Below, piece after piece: positions 53,050 to 62,877 of a stretch of DNA of 64,000 nt. The notes beneath the pieces are model-generated. The model did no database searches. It saw only the letters and a program-made list of their open reading frames with translations, and was not told the DNA's origin. The DNA comes from Calditrichia bacterium (GTDB lineage: Bacteria > Calditrichota > Calditrichia > RBG-13-44-9 > J075). The translations under genes were made by a program, and so were the position numbers. The stretch spans positions 124,001 through 188,000 of the forward strand of contig JANQQU010000022.1 of NCBI GenBank assembly GCA_028284905.1, written 5' to 3'. How positions within the stretch are numbered: position 1 is the stretch's first letter; every line of letters starts with the position of its first letter.

Positions 53050-54960
53050 ATGCGTAATCTTATCCTCCTGATCATACTGGCTTTTTCCCTGCCGCTAATT
53101 TCAGATACTGAATTGCGAGTGAAAGAAGTCGTATTTAATGGCAATCAACAGTTTACCGATGAAATCCTGAAGACGGTCGTTAAGGTGAAAAAGAAAGACG
53201 CTTTTAACGCCCGGGCTTTAAAAATTGACCAGGTATTGTTGACAAATTTTTATGTGCTGAATGGATATCGAGATGTATATGTTGCCAGCGATTATGAGAA
53301 ACGCGGTAAGGATATTACCGTTGCTTATGATATTCGTGAAGGTAAAAGATTTTATCTGAAAAACCTCACCATTTCCGGCAATGAAAAATTTGCTTACAAT
53401 CATCTGCGGCGGGAAATTAAAATCCCCTTCGGCAGTCCATTCAATCCTGCACTTGTGGAAGCCGGCTTGAATCAAATCGAACGATTTTATCAGGACGCCG
53501 GAAAACCATACGTATTAGTAAAACCCCGGGAATCAATTGAAGAAGATAGTCTCATTACGCTGGATATTGAAATCGAGGAAGGTAAGACGGTTTATGTCCG
53601 CCAGATACATTATGAAGGACGGACGTTGGTTAAGGCTTTTCTTATCCGGAGAGAACTGGCGATTAAAAAAGGAGATACTTTTTCGCAGTCGCTGATTGAA
53701 ACTTCCCAAAAGAACATATATAGCACCGGTCTTTTCAAATTTGTGGACTATCAGGTGAATCCGATTGGTGATGATGAAACCCAGGTTGCCCTGGTTTGGA
53801 AAGTGGTGGAAAAGAAAGCACTTTGGGTGGGGCTGCGGTTTGGAGTTGGTTATGAAGATCGCACAACAAGTGGCAATGTGACAACTTTCGATTTTACTGC
53901 GGAAACCGGTCATCGTAATATTGCCGGAACGGCAAGGTCGATTGCATTGCGTGGTGTTCAGTCCCTTTACTTTGGCAGCACACAATCGGATGACAGTCAT
54001 AAAGCTCGTTATCCGAAAACGGAGTTTAGCTTCACCTATGTGGAGCCATGGGTGTTAAATACCCGGACACCAGGCATTATTCGGGTCGCCTATTCCCAGG
54101 AAAGTGAACCGGTTGCGACGGTGCCGATCTCCCTGTTTTCGGTTACCGGAGACTTGAGTCATCAGTATGACCGGTACTGGTCCTACGCCGGCGGGTTGTC
54201 TTTTGAACAAGTTGATATTGATACTGATGACATCGATATTCTCGCCCAATCTACCGGTACATTGAACCAGTTTTCCCAGGGGAACGATAAGATTATAGCG
54301 CTACGATTTGATCCGGTAAAAGACAAGCGGGATAATGTGTTGATTACCCAACGGGGCTATCTTTCGGAATTTCGTAATAAAATAGCCTACACCCAAAGCC
54401 AGCCGGTAATCGATGGTACGATTAGTGATACTACCGTTACCAATTATTTTTACAAGGTGATTTTACAATGGAGCCGCTATCAGGGATTCCGCTGGAACAA
54501 TCGCTGGACATTAGCGACCCGCTTGCGAGGTGGGGCCATTTTTGACTTTCTTAGCGGAAAGGAGATCTGGGAAATTCCGACGAAAGAGCGTTTCTTCCTC
54601 GGTGGCGCCTCAACGATTCGTGGATATGGCGAGCAGATGATCGGTGAGGTGGTGGCCTATCAAACCGATGATGATCGTATCATCAATTTGCCGGTTGGGG
54701 GGCGATATGTGCTGCTTGGGAATATGGAATTACGCGTGCCGTTATTCTGGTTGTTTTACGGTACTGCATTTGTCGACGTGGGAAATATTTGGCAAAATAC
54801 TGAGGAGATCAAGGCGTTTTCCCTGAAGGCAAGTAGTGGCGCGGGACTGGCAGTAATCACCCCATTTGGCCCGATCCGCTTCGACTATGGCTTAAAATGG
54901 TTTCCGGAAAATGATGAGAGTGCCGGCGATTTCCACATCGGCATTTCCTTCGCTTTTTAA
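53050..54960 (+). CDS. tamA: Omp85-family outer-membrane assembly protein (TamA/BamA-like)
   Basis: This 636-residue outer-membrane protein has a signal peptide (about 1-18). Three POTRA-like repeats follow (about 20-97, 98-176, 177-257), with the pattern 'VKEVVFNGNQQFTDEIL', 'LKNLTISGNEKFAY' and 'VRQIHYEGRTLVKAFLI'. The 16-strand barrel carries the L6 motif TIRGYGEQ near 522, a 'FVDVGNIW' strand, RFDYGLKWF and a terminal Phe. Three POTRAs, as opposed to the five of most BamA, and adjacency to tamB favour TamA, but BamA acting with TamB is also possible. Confidence 0.9.
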   Translation: MRNLILLIILAFSLPLISDTELRVKEVVFNGNQQFTDEILKTVVKVKKKDAFNARALKIDQVLLTNFYVLNGYRDVYVASDYEKRGKDITVAYDIREGKRFYLKNLTISGNEKFAYNHLRREIKIPFGSPFNPALVEAGLNQIERFYQDAGKPYVLVKPRESIEEDSLITLDIEIEEGKTVYVRQIHYEGRTLVKAFLIRRELAIKKGDTFSQSLIETSQKNIYSTGLFKFVDYQVNPIGDDETQVALVWKVVEKKALWVGLRFGVGYEDRTTSGNVTTFDFTAETGHRNIAGTARSIALRGVQSLYFGSTQSDDSHKARYPKTEFSFTYVEPWVLNTRTPGIIRVAYSQESEPVATVPISLFSVTGDLSHQYDRYWSYAGGLSFEQVDIDTDDIDILAQSTGTLNQFSQGNDKIIALRFDPVKDKRDNVLITQRGYLSEFRNKIAYTQSQPVIDGTISDTTVTNYFYKVILQWSRYQGFRWNNRWTLATRLRGGAIFDFLSGKEIWEIPTKERFFLGGASTIRGYGEQMIGEVVAYQTDDDRIINLPVGGRYVLLGNMELRVPLFWLFYGTAFVDVGNIWQNTEEIKAFSLKASSGAGLAVITPFGPIRFDYGLKWFPENDESAGDFHIGISFAF

Positions 54961-54966
54961 TATAGT

Positions 54967-54994
54967 TTGAATTATATCTTTTTTCGTGTATATT
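54967..54994 (+). promoter_or_regulatory. Promoter of the enoyl-ACP reductase-like gene
   Basis: TTGAAT (54967-54972), a 16-bp spacer, TATATT (54989-54994). The leader would be about 78 nt. Confidence 0.55.
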
Positions 54995-55078
54995 TTCGCC
55001 TCGATTAATATATCGTTAGCTTAAATGCAACAAATTCGACAATTAACTGGATTGTAGAGGTAAACTTAAGGAGTCGAT

Positions 55079-55888
55079 ATGGGCAACCAACAACAAGGCA
55101 GCGGAAAAAAATATGCACTGATTCTGGGCGCCAGTAGTGGTTTTGGCGGAGCAGCAGGTATCCGTCTGGCTAAAGAAGGTTATCACATTTTCGGTGTCCA
55201 TCTGGATCGCCGTGCAACCATGCCTGTAGTAGAAGATACAATTAAGCAGATAGAAGATAATGGCGGAGAGGCGACTTTCTTCAACGCAAACGCAGCTGAT
55301 GATGCAAAGCGTAAGGAAATCGTTGCTGAAATTCGTAAAATGATACCGGAAGGAAAGCATGTCAACATTCTCCTGCATAGCCTCGCCTTTGGTACATTAA
55401 AGCCATTTATCGGGGAAGAAGAAAGTAAATCGCTGACCAAAGCGAATATTAATATGACTTTGGATGTTATGGCGCATTCTCTGATTTACTGGACACAGGA
55501 TTTATACTGGAATAACTTGCTGGGGCACGGTGGCCGTATTTACGCGATGACCAGCCATGGCAGTACCAGCGTTGTGCCAACCTATGGTGCGGTATCCGCC
55601 GCGAAAGCTTCCCTGGAGGCACATATTCGCCAGTTGGCAATGGAATTAGGGCATATTGGTGTAACGGCCAACGCCATTAAGGCAGGTGTGACTGATACAC
55701 CGGCGTTGAAGAAAATTCCCGGTAATCAGCGCATGATCGACACGGCGCTTTATCGTAACCCGGCGAAGCGTCTAACTACTCCGGAAGATGTCGCCGATGC
55801 GATTGTCGCTCTTTCCGACCTGAATGCGCAATGGCTGAATGGGGACGTACTGGCAGTCGATAATGGCGAAAACGTAATGGATGGTTAA
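55079..55888 (+). CDS. Enoyl-ACP reductase-like SDR (FabI/FabL type)
   Basis: This 269-residue short-chain dehydrogenase probably reduces enoyl-ACP in fatty-acid elongation. The cofactor loop is GASSGFG (17-23). The catalytic pair is Tyr168 and Lys175 in YGAVSAAK, spaced Y-x6-K, which is typical of FabI/FabL enoyl reductases, whereas most SDRs have Y-x3-K. NILLHSLAFGTLKPF matches the FabI substrate-binding strand. The C-terminal NGDVLAVDNGENVMDG resembles FabL. Other SDR activities are possible, so I leave the symbol empty. AAGGAG precedes the ATG. Confidence 0.8.
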   Translation: MGNQQQGSGKKYALILGASSGFGGAAGIRLAKEGYHIFGVHLDRRATMPVVEDTIKQIEDNGGEATFFNANAADDAKRKEIVAEIRKMIPEGKHVNILLHSLAFGTLKPFIGEEESKSLTKANINMTLDVMAHSLIYWTQDLYWNNLLGHGGRIYAMTSHGSTSVVPTYGAVSAAKASLEAHIRQLAMELGHIGVTANAIKAGVTDTPALKKIPGNQRMIDTALYRNPAKRLTTPEDVADAIVALSDLNAQWLNGDVLAVDNGENVMDG

Positions 55889-55928
55889 TTCATTCATCAC
55901 AGACAATTGATTACGTTCACATATTTTT

Positions 55929-55960
55929 AAAGCGGGAATGATTATTTTCATTCCCGCTTT
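55929..55960 (+). terminator. Terminator after the enoyl-ACP reductase-like gene
   Basis: A 13-bp perfect stem, AAAGCGGGAATGA (55929-55941) with TCATTCCCGCTTT (55948-55960), is followed by TTG. Confidence 0.85.
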
Positions 55961-56058
55961 TTGTTATCAGTTTTTTAACTAATGTGCGAAAAGTGTTCAA
56001 ATAAATCTGGTGAACGCAGTTTATAATTCTTGGTGTAGAATATTAATCCGGCGAAATA

Positions 56059-56646
56059 ATGACAGTGTCGAAGAAATCTGAAAAATATCGGGTGTTGATA
56101 GACGTTGATGGGGTACTACGAGACTTCGTTGCCGGCCTGAAAATGATTTATCAACGGGAATATCCGGAACATGAAGTGGGATTTGTAGATTCCCGTAAAC
56201 TCGAGGATTTTTTCCCGATTGGCGAAGCGATTTATCCATTCATGAACGATCAATTTGCCGAAGATATTCTCGTCAATGCCCCGGCAATCCCGGAAGCGAT
56301 AGATAGCTTGCACAAATGGGAAGATCAATTCGAAATAGTGATTGCTACTGCGCAGCCACCGGAAGGCCGCTATCCAACGTTTCGTTGGTTGGGAGAGCAC
56401 CGGGTGCCAGCCAGTGAAATTCATATTAGCCATCATAAAAGCCGTTTGGATGGTATCGCCCTCCTCGATGATGCTCTGGAAAATCTCATTCCATTTGAAA
56501 AAAGTGGCCGCATAGCGGTTTGTCTGGACCAACCCTGGAATAAATCCTGGAATGGGCCGCGGGTAAAAAGTGTGGAGGAGTTTTTCATATATCTCCAGGT
56601 TCGGCTGGATACACCGGACATTTATGATGATATATTACTGGCCTAG
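56059..56646 (+). CDS. 5'(3')-deoxyribonucleotidase-like HAD phosphatase
   Basis: This 195-residue haloacid-dehalogenase-fold protein shows motif I LIDVDGVLRDF (Asp nucleophile and general acid), motif II VIATAQP, the Lys region SHHKSRLDG, and motif IV ALLDDALENL. The pattern matches the NT5C-type deoxyribonucleotidases that dephosphorylate dUMP/dTMP. Substrate specificity cannot be predicted. It stands between fabI-like and slyD-like genes, with a possible -10 TATAAT at 56022-56027 but no clear -35. Confidence 0.75.
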   Translation: MTVSKKSEKYRVLIDVDGVLRDFVAGLKMIYQREYPEHEVGFVDSRKLEDFFPIGEAIYPFMNDQFAEDILVNAPAIPEAIDSLHKWEDQFEIVIATAQPPEGRYPTFRWLGEHRVPASEIHISHHKSRLDGIALLDDALENLIPFEKSGRIAVCLDQPWNKSWNGPRVKSVEEFFIYLQVRLDTPDIYDDILLA

Positions 56647-56695
56647 TATCGGAAATTATCGGAATTACTTTTTAAAAACACTTTAAGGAGATTGA

Positions 56696-57127
56696 ATGTC
56701 AACAGTTAAAAAAGGTGATAAGGTAAAACTACATTACATTGGCAAGCTTGCTGATGGTACCGTTTTCGATTCTTCCCGTGAGCGTGGAGAACCTTTTGAC
56801 TTTGTCGTTGGTAAAGGGATGGTTATCAGTGGATTTGAGAACGGCGTTGTCGGTATGAAAACGGGCGATAAGAAGACCCTTGATATTTCCCCGGAAGATG
56901 GCTACGGTCCACGTAATGAAGAGCTGGTAATGGAAATTCCCCGTTCTCATTTGCCCCCGGATATTAAACCGAAAACGGGCAATATGATGCAAATTCCCAC
57001 CCGGGAAGGGCAGATCATCGAAGTGCAAATCACCCGCGTAGACACAAAAGCGATCGAAGTCGATGCGAATCACCCGCTTGCCGGTAAAAAACTGGTTTTT
57101 GAGCTTGAACTACTTGCCATCCAATAA
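56696..57127 (+). CDS. slyD: FKBP-type peptidyl-prolyl isomerase, SlyD-like
   Basis: This 143-residue cytoplasmic prolyl isomerase/chaperone shows VKLHYIGKLADGTVFDSSRE, FVVGKGMVISGFENGVVGMK (the FKBP start) and an inserted IF domain containing SPEDGYGPRNEELVMEIPRS. The chain returns to the FKBP core with NHPLAGKKLVFELEL. The His-rich metal-binding tail of E. coli SlyD is missing, so it matches the short SlyD/FkpB class. TAAGGAGATTG precedes the ATG. Confidence 0.9.
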   Translation: MSTVKKGDKVKLHYIGKLADGTVFDSSRERGEPFDFVVGKGMVISGFENGVVGMKTGDKKTLDISPEDGYGPRNEELVMEIPRSHLPPDIKPKTGNMMQIPTREGQIIEVQITRVDTKAIEVDANHPLAGKKLVFELELLAIQ

Positions 57128-57153
57128 ATTCTGATCCGAACAAATTACCTCTC

Positions 57154-57177
57154 AGCCTTCAAATAATTTTGAAGGCT
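57154..57177 (+). terminator. Terminator after the SlyD-like gene
   Basis: A 10-bp stem, AGCCTTCAAA (57154-57163) with TTTGAAGGCT (57168-57177), is followed by a long T-run. Confidence 0.9.
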
Positions 57178-57341
57178 TTTTTTTATTTTTTCCCCTGAAT
57201 GCCGTATTTTAAGTATTCATGCGATGCTTTAAATCTTCCCGCATAGAATTAATCCAATTTGATATTATTTTCTCCCAGTGACGAAATTTCTATTGTCATT
57301 TGGTCATAAACTGGTAATAGAGAAATAAAAACTTTTTAACA

Positions 57342-57370
57342 TTGAACGATGGTTCGCTGATGCTTATTTT
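57342..57370 (+). promoter_or_regulatory. Candidate mdh promoter
   Basis: TTGAAC (57342-57347), a 17-bp spacer, TATTTT (57365-57370). Transcription would start about 32 nt before the ATG. Confidence 0.5.
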
Positions 57371-57399
57371 GGGTGAAAATTTATGATCTTAAAATATAG

Positions 57400-58332
<933 letters not shown>

Positions 58333-58346
58333 TTTCGATATATCTT

Positions 58347-58380
58347 ATAAGAAGAGTTGCTTAACCACAACTCTTCTTAT
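58347..58380 (+). terminator. Hairpin after mdh
   Basis: A 13-bp perfect stem, ATAAGAAGAGTTG (58347-58359) with CAACTCTTCTTAT (58368-58380), follows the stop closely. It has no T-run, so termination by it is likely but not certain. Confidence 0.55.
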
Positions 58381-58503
58381 CTGGATCAGGTACAAATGCT
58401 TTTTTATCAACGATTTTTGTGTTTGAAAAAATTATTGTCAGAATTTGCCTGCTTGTTTTGATGGATCGTCAAAAAATTGTGTGTTTTGTCGATAAAATTT
58501 CAG

Positions 58504-58532
58504 TTGTCTTCATTGCGAATAATCGCTATGTT
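58504..58532 (+). promoter_or_regulatory. Candidate promoter of ornithine aminotransferase
   Basis: TTGTCT (58504-58509), a 17-bp spacer, TATGTT (58527-58532). The match to consensus is partial. Confidence 0.3.
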
Positions 58533-58588
58533 GTAGGGTAAACTTTATAAACCATCAATTTTTTTACTCTATTTTGTGGAGGTGCCAA

Positions 58589-59845
58589 ATGAGTAACCAT
58601 GATTATTTGGGAGTCGCCGAGCGTATGAAAACCCAGGATTATATTGACATGGAAGATCGCTACGGCGCGCATAATTACCATCCGCTGGGAGTCGTGATCG
58701 ACCGTGGGGAAGGCCAGTGGGTTTGGGATGTTGAGGGGAAAAAATATATGGATTTCCTGTCCGCTTATTCTGCGGTCAACCAGGGGCATTGTCATCCGAA
58801 AATTATAAAGGCGTTGACTGATCAGGCTCAGAAGCTGACCCTGACGTCACGTGCTTTTTATAATAGTGTTTTAGGTGAATATGAAAAATATATCACCGAT
58901 TTATTCGGTTTCGACAAAGTGCTGCCAATGAACACCGGGGTGGAAGGTGTTGAAACTGCGATTAAACTGGCCAGAAAATGGGCTTATACCGTTAAGGGAG
59001 TTCCGGAAAATCAGGCAAAAATTATTTTCGCTGATGGTAACTTTCACGGCAGAACAGTTGGCGTTATTTCCGCTTCAACCGATCCGGATTGCCGGGTAGG
59101 TTTCGGACCGTTTATGCCGGGATACGAGATCATTCCTTACAATGACACCACAGCATTGGAAAAAGCTGTATCTGATCCCAATGTTGCCGCATTTATTGTA
59201 GAGCCGATTCAGGGAGAAGCCGGTGTAAATGTACCGGATGAAGGCTACCTGAGTAAAGTCGCTGAAATTTGCAAAGCAAATAACGTCTTACTCGTGTGTG
59301 ACGAAGTCCAGACTGGTCTCGCCCGTACCGGTCGTATGCTGGCCTCTGACCATGAAAATGTGAAGCCGGATATTTTAATTCTCGGTAAAGCCCTTTCCGG
59401 TGGCGTTCTGCCGGTATCCGCAATTTTAGCAAACGATGACATTATGCTCTGCATTAAACCGGGCGAACATGGATCTACCTTTGGTGGTAATCCGCTGGCT
59501 TGTAAAGTTGCCATGGCTGCACTGGAGATTCTGGTAGATGAAAATCTCGCGGAAAATGCCGACCGCCTCGGCAAACTGTTCCGTTCGGAAATGCAGAAAA
59601 TTGCTGATAAAAACGATCTGGTAACGAAAGTGCGTGGTAAAGGTTTGTTGAACGCAATTATCATTAAACCGACACCCAGTGGTAAAACTGCCTGGGATGT
59701 TTGTGTTGCGTTGAAAGAAAATGGCCTGCTGGCTAAACCGACCCATGGCGATATTATCCGTTTTGCACCGCCGCTGATTATTACAGAGGAAGATGTGCAT
59801 TGGGCACTGCATCGTATTGATGAAGTGTTGGAAAATATCGACTAA
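58589..59845 (+). CDS. rocD: Ornithine aminotransferase
   Basis: This 418-residue class III PLP aminotransferase converts ornithine and 2-oxoglutarate to glutamate semialdehyde (P5C) and glutamate. Family blocks are [65 protein letters not shown] and [13 protein letters not shown]. The PLP lysine is Lys267 in ILGKALSGG, and [10 protein letters not shown] follows. The N-terminal Tyr/Gly segment is typical of ornithine, not acetylornithine, enzymes. The ATG at 58589 follows TGGAGGTG. Proline dehydrogenase (5109-6014) feeds the same intermediate. Confidence 0.94.
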   Translation: MSNHDYLGVAERMKTQDYIDMEDRYGAHNYHPLGVVIDRGEGQWVWDVEGKKYMDFLSAYSAVNQGHCHPKIIKALTDQAQKLTLTSRAFYNSVLGEYEKYITDLFGFDKVLPMNTGVEGVETAIKLARKWAYTVKGVPENQAKIIFADGNFHGRTVGVISASTDPDCRVGFGPFMPGYEIIPYNDTTALEKAVSDPNVAAFIVEPIQGEAGVNVPDEGYLSKVAEICKANNVLLVCDEVQTGLARTGRMLASDHENVKPDILILGKALSGGVLPVSAILANDDIMLCIKPGEHGSTFGGNPLACKVAMAALEILVDENLAENADRLGKLFRSEMQKIADKNDLVTKVRGKGLLNAIIIKPTPSGKTAWDVCVALKENGLLAKPTHGDIIRFAPPLIITEEDVHWALHRIDEVLENID

Positions 59846-59862
59846 GTTTCACCGGTTATCAT

Positions 59863-59885
59863 CCCGGTCGGAAAGTCCGGCCGGG
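59863..59885 (+). other. GC-rich hairpin between rocD and the hydroxyacid dehydrogenase gene
   Basis: CCCGGTCGG (59863-59871) pairs with CCGGCCGGG (59877-59885), with one G-T pair. There is no T-run, so it may be an attenuator, an mRNA-stability element or a factor-dependent terminator. Confidence 0.4.
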
Positions 59886-59918
59886 TGACATTCATTTGTG
59901 GAAGAAAGGAGATAGTCT

Positions 59919-60857
59919 GTGAAAGTTTTGATATCTGATAAGTCCTCGGCTGTTTGTGCAGAAATTCTGAAGAATGCTGGTCATGAAGTGGATGAAAAAA
60001 CCGGATTATCTCCGGATGCTTTAAAATCGATTATCGGTGAATACGATGGTCTTGTTGTGCGGAGCGCGACGAAAGTAACCGCAGATCTGCTTTCAGCTGC
60101 CAATAAATTAAAAGTGATCGGCCGGGCGGGCACTGGCGTCGACAATATCGATCTGGCGGCTGCCTCCGAAAAAAACATCGTCGTAATGAATACACCCGGC
60201 GGTAATAGTAACGCCGTTGCCGAGCTTGCATTGGGAATGATGCTCGCTCTGGCTCGCAGCCTTTATCCCGCTGTAGATTCATTAAAAGCGGAAAGATGGG
60301 ATAAGAAATTATTCAAAGGCCGTGAATTGAAAGGAAGCACTGTCGGACTGCTTGGCTATGGTAGAGTTAGCCGGTTGCTGGCCGCAAAGTGTAATGCATT
60401 GGGAATGAATGTATTATGTTACGATCCCAAAATTGGCAAATCTTTTCTCGATAGCGATGGCGTACAAGTTGTTTCTTCAGTAGATGAATTGCTGAAGACA
60501 GCAGATTACGTGTCGGTTCATCTTACCCGCCGGGAAGATACCCTAAATTTTATCGATGAAACAGCCATCGCGAAAATGAAATCAGGTGCATTTGTCGTGA
60601 ACTTGTCCCGCGGTGGCATAATAAATGAAAACGATTTGCTAAAAGCCCTGGAAGAGGGGCATATTGCCGGCGCTGCGGTTGACGTATACGAAAAAGAACC
60701 GCCGGAAAAGTTTGAATTGATTCAGCATCCGAAAGTGATTTGTACGCCCCACATCGGCGCCGCTTCGGTAGAATCACAGGAAAATGTTGCGATTATGGTT
60801 GCGGAGCAATTTGTGGATATGTTTGCCGGTAAGGAAATACGTAATCAGGTAAACTAG
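59919..60857 (+). CDS. D-2-hydroxyacid dehydrogenase (3-phosphoglycerate dehydrogenase-like)
   Basis: This 312-residue NAD-dependent dehydrogenase resembles short SerA without the C-terminal ACT domain. Visible signatures are VIGRAGTGVDNIDLAAASEK, NTPGGNSNAVAELALGMML, and the cofactor loop GLLGYGRVSRLLA. The catalytic triad is Arg near 231 (NLSRGGIINE), Glu near 257 (YEKEPPE) and His near 278 (CTPHIGA). The usual GxGxIG is altered to GYGRVS. The likely reaction is 3-phosphoglycerate to 3-phosphohydroxypyruvate for serine, but hydroxypyruvate or glyoxylate reductase remains possible. The start is GTG behind AAAGGAGA. pdxS follows in the same direction. Confidence 0.82.
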   Translation: MKVLISDKSSAVCAEILKNAGHEVDEKTGLSPDALKSIIGEYDGLVVRSATKVTADLLSAANKLKVIGRAGTGVDNIDLAAASEKNIVVMNTPGGNSNAVAELALGMMLALARSLYPAVDSLKAERWDKKLFKGRELKGSTVGLLGYGRVSRLLAAKCNALGMNVLCYDPKIGKSFLDSDGVQVVSSVDELLKTADYVSVHLTRREDTLNFIDETAIAKMKSGAFVVNLSRGGIINENDLLKALEEGHIAGAAVDVYEKEPPEKFELIQHPKVICTPHIGAASVESQENVAIMVAEQFVDMFAGKEIRNQVN

Positions 60858-60868
60858 ACTTATTCGTC

Positions 60869-60914
60869 AGTAATGAGTGATAGGGGAGCGATTTAAATCC
60901 TGTTACTCATTACT
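60869..60914 (+). repeat. Inverted repeat before pdxS
   Basis: AGTAATGAGT (60869-60878) and ACTCATTACT (60905-60914) form a perfect 10-bp stem around a 26-nt loop. It could be an operator or a leader stem for pdxS; no known regulator was matched. Confidence 0.35.
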
Positions 60915-60952
60915 TACAACATAAGAGATTACCTTAACATGAGGAGAACATC

Positions 60953-61837
60953 ATGCTTACGGATAAGAGTTATAAAACAAAAGTAAGCCTTGCCAAAATG
61001 CTTGAAGGCGGGGTGATAATGGATGTTACAAACGCCGAGCAGGCAAAAATTGCCGAAGATGCCGGTGCTGTAGCAGTAATGGCCCTGGAGCGAATCCCTG
61101 CGGATATCCGTGCCCAGGGTGGCGTTGCTCGCATGAGCAATCCTTCGCTGATTAAAGGCATTCAGGAAGCCGTTTCTATTCCGGTAATGGCAAAATGCCG
61201 AATCGGCCATTTTGCTGAGGCACAGGTGCTGGAGTCCTTAAGTGTAGACTTTATCGACGAAAGTGAAGTGCTCACCCCGGCGGATGAAGAATTCCATATA
61301 GAAAAACACCCCTTTAAAGCGCCCTTCGTTTGTGGTTGCCGCGATATTGGTGAAGCACTTCGCCGGGTTTCGGAAGGTGCTGCCATGCTGCGCACCAAAG
61401 GCGAAGCCGGTAGTGGCAATATTGTGGAAGCTGTTCGCCATATGCGCCGCGTTCAGTCCGAAATCAAACGGATCACTACGCTTGGTAATGAGGAATTGGT
61501 TACCTATGCGAAAGATCATGGTGCGCCGGTAGAGTTGGTGCGTTATGTAAAAGAAAACGGCAAATTGCCGGTACCGAATTTTGCTGCTGGCGGTATTGCA
61601 ACACCCGCCGATGCTTCTTTGATGATGCAGCTTGGTGCGGAAGCGGTTTTTGTCGGTAGTGGTATCTTTAAGTCGGAAGATCCGGCAGAGCGTGCCCGCG
61701 CTGTCGTACTTGCCACAACGCATTACATGGATTTTGATATCGTCGCGAAAGCATCCGAAGGTTTGAAAGATGCTATGAAAGGTCTGGAAATATCGGAAAT
61801 CCCCGAAGATCAACTCTTACAGAACCGAGGTTGGTAA
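60953..61837 (+). CDS. pdxS: Pyridoxal 5'-phosphate synthase subunit PdxS
   Basis: PdxS builds PLP from ribose 5-phosphate, glyceraldehyde 3-phosphate and ammonia supplied by PdxT. The 294-residue barrel shows [39 protein letters not shown], the catalytic Lys in [25 protein letters not shown] and [19 protein letters not shown]. The final residues QNRGW are the family's usual end. pdxT starts 1 bp after its stop. Confidence 0.98.
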   Translation: MLTDKSYKTKVSLAKMLEGGVIMDVTNAEQAKIAEDAGAVAVMALERIPADIRAQGGVARMSNPSLIKGIQEAVSIPVMAKCRIGHFAEAQVLESLSVDFIDESEVLTPADEEFHIEKHPFKAPFVCGCRDIGEALRRVSEGAAMLRTKGEAGSGNIVEAVRHMRRVQSEIKRITTLGNEELVTYAKDHGAPVELVRYVKENGKLPVPNFAAGGIATPADASLMMQLGAEAVFVGSGIFKSEDPAERARAVVLATTHYMDFDIVAKASEGLKDAMKGLEISEIPEDQLLQNRGW

Positions 61838-61838
61838 T

Positions 61839-62417
61839 ATGACCGTCGGTGTTTTAGCCCTGCAGGGCGACTATCTGCATCATAAAGCGCTGCTGGAAAG
61901 ACTGGATGAAAATGTATTGTTGGTAAAAAAGCCGGAACACTTGAAAAAGTGTAATGGTTTGATTATCCCCGGTGGCGAGTCCACCACGCTGGTAAAGTTG
62001 ATGAAAAATATCGGCCTCTTCGAAGAGATTCCCCGATTCAATGAACACTGGCCTGTTTTTGGTACCTGTGCCGGTGCGATTCTGCTTAGCCGCACTGTCG
62101 CCAACCATCCGGTCGAGTCTTTTGCTATTATGGATATGGTTATTGAGCGCAACGCTTATGGCCGGCAAATTGATTCTTTTATCGATGATGTCGTCGTTAA
62201 TCTGGATGGCAAGGAAGAAACCGTTGAGGCCGTATTCATTCGCGCGCCGAAAATTAAGTCCGTTAATACAGCGACAGTTCAGGTGCTATCTCAGCATAAT
62301 GATGATATCATTCTGGTCGAAAACGACCGGGCAATGGCAGCGACATTTCATCCGGAACTAACCGATGATTTACAAATTCATCAATATTTTCTGAACAAAA
62401 TTCGCCGGCATCACTAG
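61839..62417 (+). CDS. pdxT: Pyridoxal 5'-phosphate synthase glutaminase subunit PdxT
   Basis: PdxT is the class I glutaminase that delivers ammonia to PdxS. The 192-residue protein shows VGVLALQGDYLHHKALLERL, the oxyanion region IPGGESTTL, catalytic Cys77 in GTCAGAILL, and the His/Glu pair in ATFHPELT near 170. It follows pdxS almost without a gap, and a strong terminator comes 26 bp after its stop. Confidence 0.97.
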   Translation: MTVGVLALQGDYLHHKALLERLDENVLLVKKPEHLKKCNGLIIPGGESTTLVKLMKNIGLFEEIPRFNEHWPVFGTCAGAILLSRTVANHPVESFAIMDMVIERNAYGRQIDSFIDDVVVNLDGKEETVEAVFIRAPKIKSVNTATVQVLSQHNDDIILVENDRAMAATFHPELTDDLQIHQYFLNKIRRHH

Positions 62418-62442
62418 CGAATAATATTATAGTTTTCTGCGT

Positions 62443-62469
62443 AAAAAGCCCTGTCATGCAGGGCTTTTT
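62443..62469 (+). terminator. Terminator of pdxST
   Basis: An 11-bp perfect stem, AAAAAGCCCTG (62443-62453) with CAGGGCTTTTT (62459-62469), has a 5-nt loop. Confidence 0.92.
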
Positions 62470-62520
62470 GCATTTAGGCCCTCCAGTACAAAAGCCGTTG
62501 TGCCCCATCTGCAAAAGCGC

Positions 62521-62549
62521 TTGACACAAATATCCACCGGCTATATATT
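62521..62549 (+). promoter_or_regulatory. Promoter of the riboflavin operon
   Basis: TTGACA (62521-62526), a 17-bp spacer, TATATT (62544-62549). The start site falls at about 62556, exactly at the 5' end of the FMN riboswitch. Confidence 0.85.
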
Positions 62550-62556
62550 GGCTGTG

Positions 62557-62694
62557 ATCTTCGGGGCATGGTGACTCTGGTTTTCCAGGGAATTCCTGAC
62601 CGGCGGTGAAAGTCCGCGACTCTGTCAGCCTTTGGCCGGCAGACTGAACCGGTGAAATTCCGGTACCGACGGTATAGTCCGGATAGGAGAAGGT
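62557..62694 (+). ncRNA. FMN riboswitch (RFN element)
   Basis: This conserved leader aptamer binds flavin mononucleotide and shuts off riboflavin genes. The sequence opens with ATCTTCGGGGCATGGTGA, contains the core ACCGGCGGTGAAAGTCCGCGA and, after a variable stem, AACCGGTGAAATTCCGGTACCG, and closes with the characteristic AGTCCGGATAGGAGAAGG. The variable arm is about 62621-62650. It lies between a consensus promoter and a terminator hairpin, with ribD downstream, so all parts of a flavin-controlled switch are present. Confidence 0.96.
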
Positions 62695-62705
62695 CGATTT
62701 CTGCG

Positions 62706-62733
62706 ATATGGAGATGAACGCATCTCTCCATAT
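62706..62733 (+). terminator. Riboswitch-controlled terminator
   Basis: A 9-bp stem, ATATGGAGA (62706-62714) with TCTCCATAT (62725-62733), is followed by TCCTTTT, 12 bp after the aptamer. It is probably the hairpin that forms when FMN is bound. The T-tract is interrupted, so it may be weak. Confidence 0.65.
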
Positions 62734-62877
62734 TCCTTTTGATGCGCATTCGCTGTAATGCGTACTCTCCTTTTTTCATCCCCGAAATCTTCTTAATCGT
62801 TGTTTGTAATCGTTTTAGCGCCCCAATATCGATTACAGGTAAAAGCATCATATTCAACCGATGTAAGGAGTATTTGC

